Assembly: GCA_020356105.1 (NCBI GenBank)
Contig: CP070634.1
Span: 1,922,733 to 1,966,419, forward strand
Source: Rhodospirillales bacterium
Lineage (GTDB): Bacteria > Pseudomonadota > Alphaproteobacteria > UBA8366 > JADFVY01
Direction: 5' to 3'
Length of the DNA stretch: 43,687 nucleotides
Part shown: in pieces, positions 25,789 through 33,792 of the stretch
How the letters are laid out: every line of letters begins with the position of its first letter
Numbering within the stretch: the stretch's first letter is position 1
Position numbers and translations under genes: made by a program
Notes under the pieces: generated by a model
Seen by the model: the letters and a program-made list of their open reading frames with translations, nothing else
What the model was told of the DNA's origin: nothing
The model's database searches: none

Positions 25789-26727
25789 TCAGGGTCTGTA
25801 AAACGCGTGCTTCTCGATGATCCCCGTGGGGTCCTGGTGAATCAGCACCTCCGCCTCGGGGAATGCATCGCGGATCTCCATTTCTACCGCATCGGAAATC
25901 TCGTGCGCCTTGAGCAAGGTCAAATCCGCGTCCATTACCAGATGGAACTGGACGAAACTGCTTGGTCCCGACCGGCGTGTCCGGAGGTCATGCACACTGG
26001 CGACTTCCGGATGGCTCATTGCAATCTCCCGGATCCGGTCACGGTCTGCCTCGGGCATTTCACGGTCCATCAGCATATCGAGCGCCGTCCGCATGATCAG
26101 CCACGCGCTGTACAGGATATACAGCGCTATGATTGCGCCAAAGATCGGGTCGGCGTAGAGCCAGCCGAGCCAGCTTCCCAGAATCAGAGCGGCGATCACT
26201 GCGGCGTTGACCAGGATATCGCCCTTGTAATGCAGCGAGTCCGCTGCCACGGCAACCGAACGGGTGCGCCGCACCACCCAGATTTGAAACAGCACCAACA
26301 CGACCGTCAGCGCGATCGACACCAGCATCACCAGGATACCAGCCTCGACCCGGGCCAGCGGTCGCGGATTGATCAGCCGTTCGCCAGCCTGGAACAACAG
26401 CAGCACTGCCGAGCCGGCGATAAAAGCGGATTGTGCCATGGCGGCCAGTGCCTCGGCCTTTCCGTGACCAAAGCGGTGCTCACGGTCGGCAGGCGTCAGG
26501 GCGTGGCGGACCGCCAGAAGGCTGACAATCGAGGCCAGCGCATCGAGCAGCGAGTCGACGAGGGTCGACAGCATGGCGATCGACTCGGTCACGATCCAGG
26601 CGCCGGTCTTCAGCGCGATCAGGGTTACGGCCACCGAAACCGAAGCATAGGTGGCGAGCCGCATCAGGCGACCGTTCGCCTCCAGGTCCACCGGCCCGCC
26701 GGGCGCCTGTTGCGTGTCCGAGGTCAT
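25789..26727 (-). CDS. Cation diffusion facilitator transporter, FieF-like
   Basis: Inner-membrane divalent metal/proton antiporter, 312 residues. Six membrane segments are visible. The metal site reads [13 protein letters not shown] in segment 2 (Asp-x3-Asp) and DSLHYKGD in segment 5 (His-x3-Asp), as in E. coli FieF (zinc/iron). [13 protein letters not shown] precedes segment 3. The cytoplasmic C-terminal domain (about 210-312) has the dimer-interface His residues in [11 protein letters not shown] and FHLVMD. The ATG overlaps the pdxH stop (ATGA), so the longer reading to 26751 is unlikely. Zn2+ or Fe2+ is the probable cargo. Confidence 0.9.
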   Translation of the reverse strand: MTSDTQQAPGGPVDLEANGRLMRLATYASVSVAVTLIALKTGAWIVTESIAMLSTLVDSLLDALASIVSLLAVRHALTPADREHRFGHGKAEALAAMAQSAFIAGSAVLLLFQAGERLINPRPLARVEAGILVMLVSIALTVVLVLFQIWVVRRTRSVAVAADSLHYKGDILVNAAVIAALILGSWLGWLYADPIFGAIIALYILYSAWLIMRTALDMLMDREMPEADRDRIREIAMSHPEVASVHDLRTRRSGPSSFVQFHLVMDADLTLLKAHEISDAVEMEIRDAFPEAEVLIHQDPTGIIEKHAFYRP

Positions 26728-27314
26728 GGAAACAGCCGCTCGACCGACCACGAGTCGCCTTGCCGAACATGGACGACGCGCTCATGAAGACGGAATCGGC
26801 CCTCTTTCCAGAACTCGATCCGGTCCGGCAGGACACGATAACCGGACCAGTGCGGCGGGCGGGGAATTTCACCCAGTCCGAATTTGGCGGTGTATTCCGC
26901 GACCCGCTTTTCCAGCACGAACATGCCTTCCATGGGCCGCGATTGATCGCTCGCCCAGGCGCCGATCCGGCTGCCGCGCGGCCGGGTCGCGAAATAGGCA
27001 TCGGCTTCGGCATCGCTTACCTGCCTGACCGTCCCTTCGATGCGCACCTGTCGGCGCAGGGATTTCCAGTGAAACAGGAGCGCAGCCTGGCCATTTTCTG
27101 CCAACTCCCGCGCCTTGCGGCTCCGCAAATTGGTGTAGAAGACGAAGCAGCCGTCATCGATCCCCTTCAGAAGCACCATGCGCGACGAAGGGCGGCCCCG
27201 GGAATCCGACGTCGCCAGTGTCATGGCATTGGGATCATTGGGCTCTGATATCTGCGCTTCCTCGAACCATGAATGGAAGCGCGGCAAGGGATCGGTTTCT
27301 TGTTTTCGGGCCAT
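26724..27314 (-). CDS. pdxH: Pyridoxamine 5'-phosphate oxidase
   Basis: FMN enzyme that oxidises pyridoxine or pyridoxamine 5'-phosphate to pyridoxal 5'-phosphate with O2. The 196-residue product has the FMN-binding SSRMVLLKG and [17 protein letters not shown], the substrate-contacting [13 protein letters not shown] and the C-terminal RLHERV with ERLFP ending, all typical of PdxH. No Shine-Dalgarno sequence precedes the ATG at 27314; ATATAT and GTGTGTG lie right upstream, so the message may have a very short leader (inference). Pyridoxal phosphate is the cofactor of HemA and of the aminotransferase encoded here. An FNR-type palindrome lies 26-39 bases upstream. Confidence 0.93.
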   Translation of the reverse strand: MARKQETDPLPRFHSWFEEAQISEPNDPNAMTLATSDSRGRPSSRMVLLKGIDDGCFVFYTNLRSRKARELAENGQAALLFHWKSLRRQVRIEGTVRQVSDAEADAYFATRPRGSRIGAWASDQSRPMEGMFVLEKRVAEYTAKFGLGEIPRPPHWSGYRVLPDRIEFWKEGRFRLHERVVHVRQGDSWSVERLFP

Positions 27315-27339
27315 CGCACACACATATATCACAGGCCGC

Positions 27340-27381
27340 TTGAGGCAAATCAATCATCGTTGTGCGCCGCGTCGGTATACT
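27340..27381 (+). promoter_or_regulatory. FNR-type box between pdxH and the lipoprotein gene, with a class II -10
   Basis: TTGAGGCAAATCAA (27340-27353) matches TTGA-N6-TCAA exactly; the inner base of one half is G instead of T. For the plus-strand gene, TATACT at 27376-27381 lies at the same distance as the -10 of hemA, giving a start near 27388 with the box centre at -41.5. Toward pdxH the box covers the place of the -35 (TTGATT on the minus strand), where binding would block transcription. Confidence 0.6.
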
Positions 27382-27475
27382 CTGCCAGCGTAGCGACAAG
27401 ACGCTAATCATCAGGATACGACTGCGGGTCCGGCTGTCATCCGCGGCGGATGGCTACAGAGTGAAAGGACACGTG

Positions 27476-27943
27476 ATGTTGGCAAGACAGATCACTGCTG
27501 TTTCAGTGGTGGCGGGGGTTCTCGTCGCCTGTACCGATATGGGACCAAAGGAGACGACCGGGACTCTCGTCGGTGCGGGGGCCGGCGCGGTGGTCGGCGG
27601 GCAGGTCGGCGGCGGCGAGGGTCGACTCGTGGGCGTGGCGGTGGGCACGCTGCTCGGCGCTCTCTTGGGTGGCGAAATCGGTCGCTCGCTGGATCGCGCC
27701 GATCAGGTTGCGGCGCAGCAGGCCTATGAAAGGGCACAGAGCGCCCCGATCAACAAGACGATCACATGGCAAAACCCGGACAACGGCCATTACGGGTCGG
27801 TCACCCCGGTTCGTGAGGGTACGTCGAGCGAGGGCGAGTACTGCCGTGAGTTTCAGCAGACGGTGACGATCGGCGGCCGCCAGGAACGCGCCTATGGCGT
27901 TGCCTGCCAACAGCCGGACGGCAGTTGGCAAATCGTGCAATAG
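27476..27943 (+). CDS. Glycine-zipper surface lipoprotein (17 kDa antigen / RT0821-Lpp0805 type)
   Basis: Predicted outer-membrane lipoprotein of 155 residues. The signal ends VLVAC with the lipobox Cys near residue 19. Residues about 30-75 form a glycine zipper (GTLVGAGAGAVVGGQVGGGEG, then VGTLLGALLGGEIGRSL), which packs as two membrane helices. The soluble C terminus (about 95-155) contains YCREFQQTVTIGGRQERAYGVACQQPDGSWQIV with two Cys, typical of the RT0821/Lpp0805 group. AAAGGA lies 6 bases before the ATG. In many alphaproteobacteria a gene like this sits between pdxH and a DnaJ gene, as here. Confidence 0.87.
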   Translation: MLARQITAVSVVAGVLVACTDMGPKETTGTLVGAGAGAVVGGQVGGGEGRLVGVAVGTLLGALLGGEIGRSLDRADQVAAQQAYERAQSAPINKTITWQNPDNGHYGSVTPVREGTSSEGEYCREFQQTVTIGGRQERAYGVACQQPDGSWQIVQ

Positions 27944-27946
27944 TCG

Positions 27947-27972
27947 GTTCGTTAACGAACACGCTTTATACT
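27947..27972 (+). promoter_or_regulatory. 14-bp palindrome and -10 upstream of the DnaJ-like gene
   Basis: GTTCGTTAACGAAC (27947-27960) is a perfect palindrome directly after the lipoprotein stop codon. TATACT (27967-27972) is a good -10 six bases further on. A clear -35 is missing because the palindrome occupies the spacer and -35 region, so a repressor or activator dimer could act there (inference). A second palindrome, CGGGATCATCCCG (27978-27990), follows in the leader. Confidence 0.4.
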
Positions 27973-28008
27973 GCTGGCGGGATCATCCCGGCGGCATAGC
28001 GGAGTGCG

Positions 28009-28920
28009 ATGAGGGATCCTTATGAAGTTCTTGGTGTGGCGCGCACCGCCAGCCAGGACGAGATCAAGAAGGCGTATAGGGCGCTGGCCAAACAGCTGCA
28101 CCCGGATGTAAACCCCGGTGACACGTTGGTCGAGCAGCGTTTCAAGGACGTTTCGGCCGCCTATGACCTGTTGTCGGACAAGGAGCGTCGGCGGCAGTTC
28201 GATGCCGGCGAAATCGCCGCCGACGGCACGCCTCTTCATCAGAACCCTTTCCGTCATCATTACCGCAAGGACTCCGCCGGAGGTTTCGATTTCGGTGCCG
28301 GTGGGATCGATATCGAAGATCTTTTCTCCGACCTGTTCGGGCGCGGGCGGCGGACGCAAACCAGAACACAAGCAAGAACCAAGGGACAGGATCTGACCTT
28401 CACCGTGACCATACCGTTTCTGGAGGCAATGCGCGGTGGCTCCCAGCGGGTCTCGCTCGCGTCGGGCAAGACGCTGAACGTGACCCTGCCACCGGGCACC
28501 GAAGATGGCCGTCGCCTGCGTCTGAAAGGGCAAGGCATGCCGGATCCGGCCGGGGGACCGGCCGGTGACGCGTTTGTCGAAGTGCATGTGGCGCCGCATC
28601 CCTACATGCGTCGCGAGGGTGCGGATATTCATCTGGAACTCCCCGTTTCGCTGAAGGAAGCGGTGCTTGGCGCCAAAGTCAGGGTGCCGACGATCGATGG
28701 CACGGTATCGGCCACGGTGCCACCGGGTTCAAACAGCGGCACGGTGTTGCGCCTGAAGGGGCGGGGAATTAAGGCTCCCAGCGGCGGCCGGCGTGGCGAT
28801 CAGTACGTCAAGCTGCAGGTGACATTGCCGGATCAGGTTGACGATTCGCTGGCGGAATTCCTGCGCGGTTGGACTCCCCCGGACGGTTACAATCCGCGCA
28901 AGAAGATGAAGCTTGATTGA
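28009..28920 (+). CDS. DnaJ/CbpA-like co-chaperone without zinc finger
   Basis: 303-residue type II J-domain protein that stimulates DnaK. The J domain fills residues 1-65 with HPD at 31-33. A Gly/Phe-rich linker (GGFDFGAGGIDIEDLFSDLFG) follows. Two beta-rich C-terminal domains come next, with LPPGTEDGRRLRLKGQG and VPPGSNSGTVLRLKGRG repeats. No CxxCxGxG zinc-binding region is present, so this is CbpA/DjlA-type rather than true DnaJ. The stop codon directly abuts the stop of the opposing gene. Confidence 0.9.
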   Translation: MRDPYEVLGVARTASQDEIKKAYRALAKQLHPDVNPGDTLVEQRFKDVSAAYDLLSDKERRRQFDAGEIAADGTPLHQNPFRHHYRKDSAGGFDFGAGGIDIEDLFSDLFGRGRRTQTRTQARTKGQDLTFTVTIPFLEAMRGGSQRVSLASGKTLNVTLPPGTEDGRRLRLKGQGMPDPAGGPAGDAFVEVHVAPHPYMRREGADIHLELPVSLKEAVLGAKVRVPTIDGTVSATVPPGSNSGTVLRLKGRGIKAPSGGRRGDQYVKLQVTLPDQVDDSLAEFLRGWTPPDGYNPRKKMKLD

Positions 28921-30318
28921 TCACCGCCCCGCCAGCCAGGCCAACCCCAGCCAGGCCAGAAGGCGAGACTTGTAGTCGCCGGGACGGTGATCGTCGTCCT
29001 CATCGCCGTCTTCGTCGTCTTCCTCACGGGCCATTTCGTCACTAGCGTCGCGCGGCATCGACAGAAGCGTCTTGAGCGGGATTCTCATCGTCTCTTGGCC
29101 TGCGGCTTCGAGTGTCTCCAGAGTCTTCGACAGCTCTTGCCCCCAGGCGTGGCGCGACGCCTCGGCCGCGGTCGATGATGTCGACAGGCCGAGGTCGCGG
29201 TGCAGATCGGCCAGCGTTACGGATTCGAGATCGCGCGAAAGGACCCAGGCCCCACGGTCCGAACGGGTAATGTAGCGGCCCCGCAACAGCAGGTCGGTGG
29301 CACGGTCCAGCATCTCGGCTGGTTGCCCGGTCCGGCGCGACAGGAGACGCGTCGACAGTCCCCGGCCGCGCGCGGTTGCCGCAAGCAACATTGCCAGAAC
29401 CGCGGCGGCGGCCAGCAGAATTGCCGAGGGTGAGTGTGCGCCCGGCTCGCGGCTGCTGACGCCAGCCCGCCATTCCGGCAGCGCCGCGGCGATTTCCGCG
29501 CCGGCCAGCACGACGTTCCACACAACGTACATCCAGATCAGGAAGATCGGAAATGTGGCCATCGCGCCGTAGATTGTCTGGTAGGTCGGGAAGGTGATGA
29601 CATAGAAGGCGAAACCCTTCTTGAGGATCTCGAAGACCAGACCTGCGGTGATGCCGCCGGCCAGGGCGTCGCTCGCTCGAACGGGGTAGTTGGGAACAAA
29701 CATGTAAAGCAGCGTCAATCCGGCGATCTGGACGATCGGCGGGACCAACCCGGCCAGATTCGTCAACGGCCCGGTATAAGCCTCGACGCCGGCCGCGCGG
29801 GCCAGTGTGAACAGGTATCCCGACAGCACCAGCCCGGCGCCGATCAGCAGCGGCGTCAACGTCAGGACCAGCCAGTAGACCGGGATCCGCGCGAGGAGGC
29901 TGCGGGACTGCCGGGTTCGCCAGATGCCGTTAAGCGTAGCGCTGACGGTGGCGAGCAGCAGTACCGAGGTGAGCACGAGGAAGATCACGCCGACCGCGGT
30001 CAACCGGCCGGTCTTGCTCGCGAACTCTTCCAGGTGTCCCTGCACGACAGAGCCGACCTGCGGGACGAAATTCTCGAAAACGAATGTTTGCACCTGCTGC
30101 CATACGCCGGCGAAGGCATCGAAGGCGGCGAAGATCGCAAAGCTGATTGCCAGCAGCGGTACCAGCGCAAGGAGTGTGGTGTAGGTCAGGGCGGCGCTGC
30201 TTTGCGTGCATTTGTCCGCGGCGAAGCGCTGCAATACATATCGCAGGAAGAGAAGTCCCGACACGCCGCGCGACAGGATCTCGGATCGCTTGCCATTTTC
30301 GGTGCTGGGGCGTTCCAT
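28921..30318 (-). CDS. YihY/BrkB family inner-membrane protein with acidic C-terminal tail
   Basis: 465-residue integral membrane protein of unknown biochemical role. Six membrane segments lie between about 40 and 285; the family markers are SSAALTYTTLLALVPLLAISFA, the segment FVPNYPVRASDALAGGITAG and TYQTIYGAMATFPIFLIWMY. After a further hydrophobic stretch a soluble region (about 330-400; AEMLDRATDLLLRGRY, then WVLSRDLESVTLADLHRDL) resembles a winged-helix fold. Near the C terminus is a strongly acidic run (EEDDEDGDEDDDH). Older records call the family ribonuclease BN, which is now known to be wrong. It is convergent with the DnaJ-like gene with no bases between the stops. Confidence 0.85.
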   Translation of the reverse strand: MERPSTENGKRSEILSRGVSGLLFLRYVLQRFAADKCTQSSAALTYTTLLALVPLLAISFAIFAAFDAFAGVWQQVQTFVFENFVPQVGSVVQGHLEEFASKTGRLTAVGVIFLVLTSVLLLATVSATLNGIWRTRQSRSLLARIPVYWLVLTLTPLLIGAGLVLSGYLFTLARAAGVEAYTGPLTNLAGLVPPIVQIAGLTLLYMFVPNYPVRASDALAGGITAGLVFEILKKGFAFYVITFPTYQTIYGAMATFPIFLIWMYVVWNVVLAGAEIAAALPEWRAGVSSREPGAHSPSAILLAAAAVLAMLLAATARGRGLSTRLLSRRTGQPAEMLDRATDLLLRGRYITRSDRGAWVLSRDLESVTLADLHRDLGLSTSSTAAEASRHAWGQELSKTLETLEAAGQETMRIPLKTLLSMPRDASDEMAREEDDEDGDEDDDHRPGDYKSRLLAWLGLAWLAGR

Positions 30319-30438
30319 AATGCCCGATCATAGACGGTTTGCGGAAGCGATGAAATGCATCATGCGTGGCTTTGACGGTGCGGCGTTTGTGTGTAGGATG
30401 ACGCGCAATCGCAATGATTTCCCCTGGAAGAGGAGTCA

Positions 30439-31278
30439 ATGACCGACCCGCAACTGCTAATGGCCGGAAAGCGCGGCCTGATCATGGGTGTCGCGAACGA
30501 CCGTTCGATTGCCTGGGGCATTGCGCGCGCGGTCGCAGGGCAGGGTGCTGAGTTGGCCTTCACCTATCAGGGGGAGGCTCTGGAGAAGCGGGTCAGACCG
30601 CTGGCGGAGTCGCTGGATTGCGATCTGGTGTTGTCCTGCGATGTCACCGACGAGGCGAGTGTCGACGCCGCGTTCGATGCCCTGCGCGACCGCTGGGGAA
30701 GCATAGACTTCCTGGTCCATGCGATCGCGTTTTCCGACAAGGATGAACTCAAGGGCAAGTACGTCAACACGAGCCGGGACAATTTCCTGCGCACACTGGA
30801 CATTTCGTGCTTTTCGTTCACGTCGGTGTGTCGTCGCGCGATGCAGATCATGCCCAATGGCGGCAGCTTGCTGACGCTGACCTATTACGGGGCCGAGCGG
30901 GTCATGCCCCACTACAACGTGATGGGCGTTGCAAAGGCGGCGCTGGAGGCCAGCGTGCGATATCTGGCGGTCGATCTCGGGGCCCAGGGGATCCGCGTGA
31001 ACGCAATCTCCGCCGGACCAATCAGGACGCTGGCGGCTTCGGGGATCGGTGATTTCCGCTACATTCTGAAGTGGAACGAGCTCAATTCACCGTTGCGCCG
31101 CAACGTTACCATCGATGAGGTCGGCCGTGCCGGACTCTATCTGCTGGCGGATCTGAGCGCCGGTGTTACCGGTGAGGTGCATCATGTGGATTGCGGTTAT
31201 CACACGGTAGGCATGGTTGCGGTGGATGCGGCCGACGAGGTATCGCAGCTGCTGGCGAGTCTTAACGGCAAGGGCTGA
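30439..31278 (+). CDS. fabI: Enoyl-[acyl-carrier-protein] reductase
   Basis: Catalyses the last, NADH-dependent reduction in each fatty-acid elongation cycle. The 279-residue protein has the FabI cofactor motif [16 protein letters not shown], the [16 protein letters not shown] stretch and the catalytic Tyr159-x6-Lys166 in HYNVMGVAK, equivalent to Tyr156/Lys163 of E. coli. [11 protein letters not shown] is the triclosan-site loop region. The ribosome site GAGGAG precedes the ATG by 4 bases. The stop overlaps the aroC ATG (TGATG), so translation is coupled. Confidence 0.96.
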   Translation: MTDPQLLMAGKRGLIMGVANDRSIAWGIARAVAGQGAELAFTYQGEALEKRVRPLAESLDCDLVLSCDVTDEASVDAAFDALRDRWGSIDFLVHAIAFSDKDELKGKYVNTSRDNFLRTLDISCFSFTSVCRRAMQIMPNGGSLLTLTYYGAERVMPHYNVMGVAKAALEASVRYLAVDLGAQGIRVNAISAGPIRTLAASGIGDFRYILKWNELNSPLRRNVTIDEVGRAGLYLLADLSAGVTGEVHHVDCGYHTVGMVAVDAADEVSQLLASLNGKG

Positions 31279-32351
31279 TGAGCGGAAACGGCTTCGGCCA
31301 TCTGTTTCGATTCACCACCTTCGGGGAAAGTCACGGGCCGGCCATCGGCTGCGTGGTCGAGGGTGTGCCGCCCCGCATCGGGCTTACAGAGGCCGACATA
31401 CAGTTCTGGCTCGACCGCCGCCGGCCGGGCCAGTCACGCTTCACCACGCAGCGCCGGGAGCCGGATTCGATCCGTATCCTTTCGGGTGTCTTCGAAGGAC
31501 TGACAACCGGCACACCGATCGGCCTGCTCATCGAGAATGTCGACACGCGCTCGAAAGATTACGACGACATAAAGGACAAGTTCCGCCCGGGGCATGCGGA
31601 TTATACCTACTGGAAGAAATACGGCATTCGGGATTATCGGGGCGGTGGCCGATCATCGGCGCGGGAAACCGCACTGCGTGTCGCCGCCGGCGCGATTGCC
31701 CGCAAGATTCTCGGCGATTCGATCCGTATCCGCGGCGCACTGGTGCAAATGGGACCCCATCGGATCGACCGGGCGGCCTGGGACTGGGACGCCGTCGAGG
31801 ACAATCCCTTCTGGTGCCCCGACCGCAAGACGGCGCAAAACTGGGAGGGCTATCTCGACGGTCTACGCAAGGACGGCTCGTCGATCGGCGCGGTGGTCGA
31901 AATCGTCGCCGAGGGCGTGCCCGCCGGGCTGGGCGCGCCGGTCTACAACAAGCTCGACGCCGATCTGGCCGGCGCAATGATGGGCATCAACGCGGTCAAG
32001 AGCGTCGAGATCGGCGCCGGATTGCGGGCCGCCGAGCTGCGCGGCGAAGAGAATGCCGACGAGATGCGCATGAATGAGGACGGTTCGGTCCGCTTTCTTT
32101 CCAACAATGCCGGCGGTGTTCTCGGCGGAATCAGCACCGGCCAGGATATCGTCGTGCGGTTTGCGGTCAAACCGACCAGCTCGATCCTCATCCCGCGCAA
32201 GACCGTTTCTGTGGGCGGCAAAGATAGCGATATCTTAACGAAAGGTCGGCACGATCCGTGCGTGGGGATCCGGGCGGTCCCCATCGGTGAAGCGATGATG
32301 GCGTGCGTTCTGGCCGATCACGTGATGCGGCAGCGGGCGCAATGCGGGTGA
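31278..32351 (+). CDS. aroC: Chorismate synthase
   Basis: Last step of the shikimate pathway: converts 5-enolpyruvylshikimate 3-phosphate to chorismate, using reduced FMN. The 357-residue length is normal. [18 protein letters not shown] near the N terminus, the [23 protein letters not shown] block and [23 protein letters not shown] at the C terminus are the three family signatures, with the active-site His in GESHG and in DHV. Translationally coupled to fabI; the pairing fabI-aroC recurs in alphaproteobacteria. Confidence 0.97.
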   Translation: MSGNGFGHLFRFTTFGESHGPAIGCVVEGVPPRIGLTEADIQFWLDRRRPGQSRFTTQRREPDSIRILSGVFEGLTTGTPIGLLIENVDTRSKDYDDIKDKFRPGHADYTYWKKYGIRDYRGGGRSSARETALRVAAGAIARKILGDSIRIRGALVQMGPHRIDRAAWDWDAVEDNPFWCPDRKTAQNWEGYLDGLRKDGSSIGAVVEIVAEGVPAGLGAPVYNKLDADLAGAMMGINAVKSVEIGAGLRAAELRGEENADEMRMNEDGSVRFLSNNAGGVLGGISTGQDIVVRFAVKPTSSILIPRKTVSVGGKDSDILTKGRHDPCVGIRAVPIGEAMMACVLADHVMRQRAQCG

Positions 32352-32358
32352 CAAGCGT

Positions 32359-33777
32359 TTGTCGGAACGGGCGACAGCCAGCCATAGCGACCAGCGCGGC
32401 GTTTCGTATACGACGTCGGGCGCCGAGGCCATGCGCCATTTCGATGCCGCCATCACCGCGTATCTCGGGTTCGAGAGAGAGGCTGGCGCGCACCTCGAAC
32501 GGGCGGTGGCGGCGGATCCCGATTTCGCCATGGGGCACTGCGCACGCGGCTATTTCCTGAAGCTTTTCGCCGATCGCGCCCAGGACACAGGCACCGCCGA
32601 AGCGATCGCGGCGGCACGGAAATCGGTGAAGGAGAGGGGCGCCACACGGCGCGAACGCAATCATATCGCGGCGCTCTCCGCCTGGCATCGCGGCGACTGG
32701 CAGGGCGCGCTCGACCGCTGGGAAAGGATTCTTCTTGACGAGCCGCTCGACATATTGGCCCTGAAGCTTGTGAACCACCTGTATTTCTATCTCGGCGACT
32801 CGCTCAATGTCCGCGACTCGGTTGCCCGCGTGCTCTATGCCTGGAACGCGGAGACCCCGGGCCACGGTTTCGTTCTGGGGATGTATGCCTTCGGGCTCGA
32901 AGAATGCGGCGATTACGTGGGTGCCGACGCGGTCGGTCAGCAGGCCATCGAGATCAACCCGGCCGACGTCTGGGCAATCCATGCGGTCCTTCACGTCATG
33001 GAGATGCAGGGACGGCATCGCGAGGGGACCGACCTGCTCAAGACATCGGAGAGTGTCTGGAGCCGATGCAACAATTTCGCCAATCATATGTGGTGGCACG
33101 GCGCGCTGCTGCTGATGGACCTGGAGCGCTATCACGCGGTGATCGACGGCTACGACAACCGGATACGCGCCGAACGGACCGACCACTATCTCGACATCGC
33201 CAATGCAACATCGCTGCTGTGGCGGCTCGAGGAGGCCGGTATCGACGTCGGTGACCGCTGGGGTGAGTTGGCCGACAAGGCCGAGGCGCGGTCAAGAGAT
33301 CACCTCCTGCCGTTCGCCGATGTCCACTTCATGATGGCTCTCGCGGCGGACGGCCGAACCGAGGTAGCCGAGACGATGCTGCAATCGATGATGGCTAGCG
33401 CGGCGAAGGGGGACGGCGTAGCGGCCATTGTGACGCGCGATATCGGGGTGCCGCTCTGCGCCGCTTTGCGGGCCTATGCCGATCAGGACTATCAGCGCGT
33501 GGTCGAATTGCTGGAGCCCATCCGCTACGATTTGAAGTATCTTGGTGGCAGCCATGCGCAGCAGGACCTGTTCCACCGAACGCTGGTTTCCGCGGCGCTG
33601 AAATCGCAGCAATTCGGGATCGCGCGGGCCCTGATGTCCGAGCGTACTGCCGATCGCCCAAGCAGCATCTGGAACTGGCGGACATATGCGCGGGTCCTGG
33701 CGGCACTGGGAGACGAGGCCGGGGCCGTCGGGGCCTGGCGCAAGGCAAGGGATCTGCTCATCGGGCTAACCCTCTAA
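32359..33777 (+). CDS. Tetratricopeptide-repeat protein, TTC38 family
   Basis: 472-residue soluble helical-repeat protein. The order of motifs (HFDAAITAYLGFEREAGAHLERAVAADPDFAMGH near the start, IAALSAWHRGDWQGAL, WAIHAVLHVMEMQGRHREG, MWWHGALLLMDLERY and ATSLLWRLEEAGIDVGDRWGELAD) is the one I know from the eukaryotic and bacterial TTC38 group, of unknown function. There is no signal peptide. The likely start is TTG 7 bases after the aroC stop; the next in-frame ATG (32431) would remove the first 24 residues, which are not conserved-looking. It is probably transcribed with fabI-aroC and sppA. Confidence 0.82.
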   Translation: MSERATASHSDQRGVSYTTSGAEAMRHFDAAITAYLGFEREAGAHLERAVAADPDFAMGHCARGYFLKLFADRAQDTGTAEAIAAARKSVKERGATRRERNHIAALSAWHRGDWQGALDRWERILLDEPLDILALKLVNHLYFYLGDSLNVRDSVARVLYAWNAETPGHGFVLGMYAFGLEECGDYVGADAVGQQAIEINPADVWAIHAVLHVMEMQGRHREGTDLLKTSESVWSRCNNFANHMWWHGALLLMDLERYHAVIDGYDNRIRAERTDHYLDIANATSLLWRLEEAGIDVGDRWGELADKAEARSRDHLLPFADVHFMMALAADGRTEVAETMLQSMMASAAKGDGVAAIVTRDIGVPLCAALRAYADQDYQRVVELLEPIRYDLKYLGGSHAQQDLFHRTLVSAALKSQQFGIARALMSERTADRPSSIWNWRTYARVLAALGDEAGAVGAWRKARDLLIGLTL

Positions 33778-33792
33778 CACAGGTTCAGGGAT

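Noticed and set aside
25910..25923. TTGAGCAAGGTCAA, an exact TTGA-N6-TCAA match
   Set aside because: It lies inside the cation-transporter gene and has no -10 at the right distance on the minus strand. Probably a chance match; kept as a reminder of the background rate.
25102..26787. 561-codon open frame on the plus strand opposite the kinase and cation-transporter genes
   Set aside because: Antisense shadow; it crosses two real genes and has no protein-like pattern.
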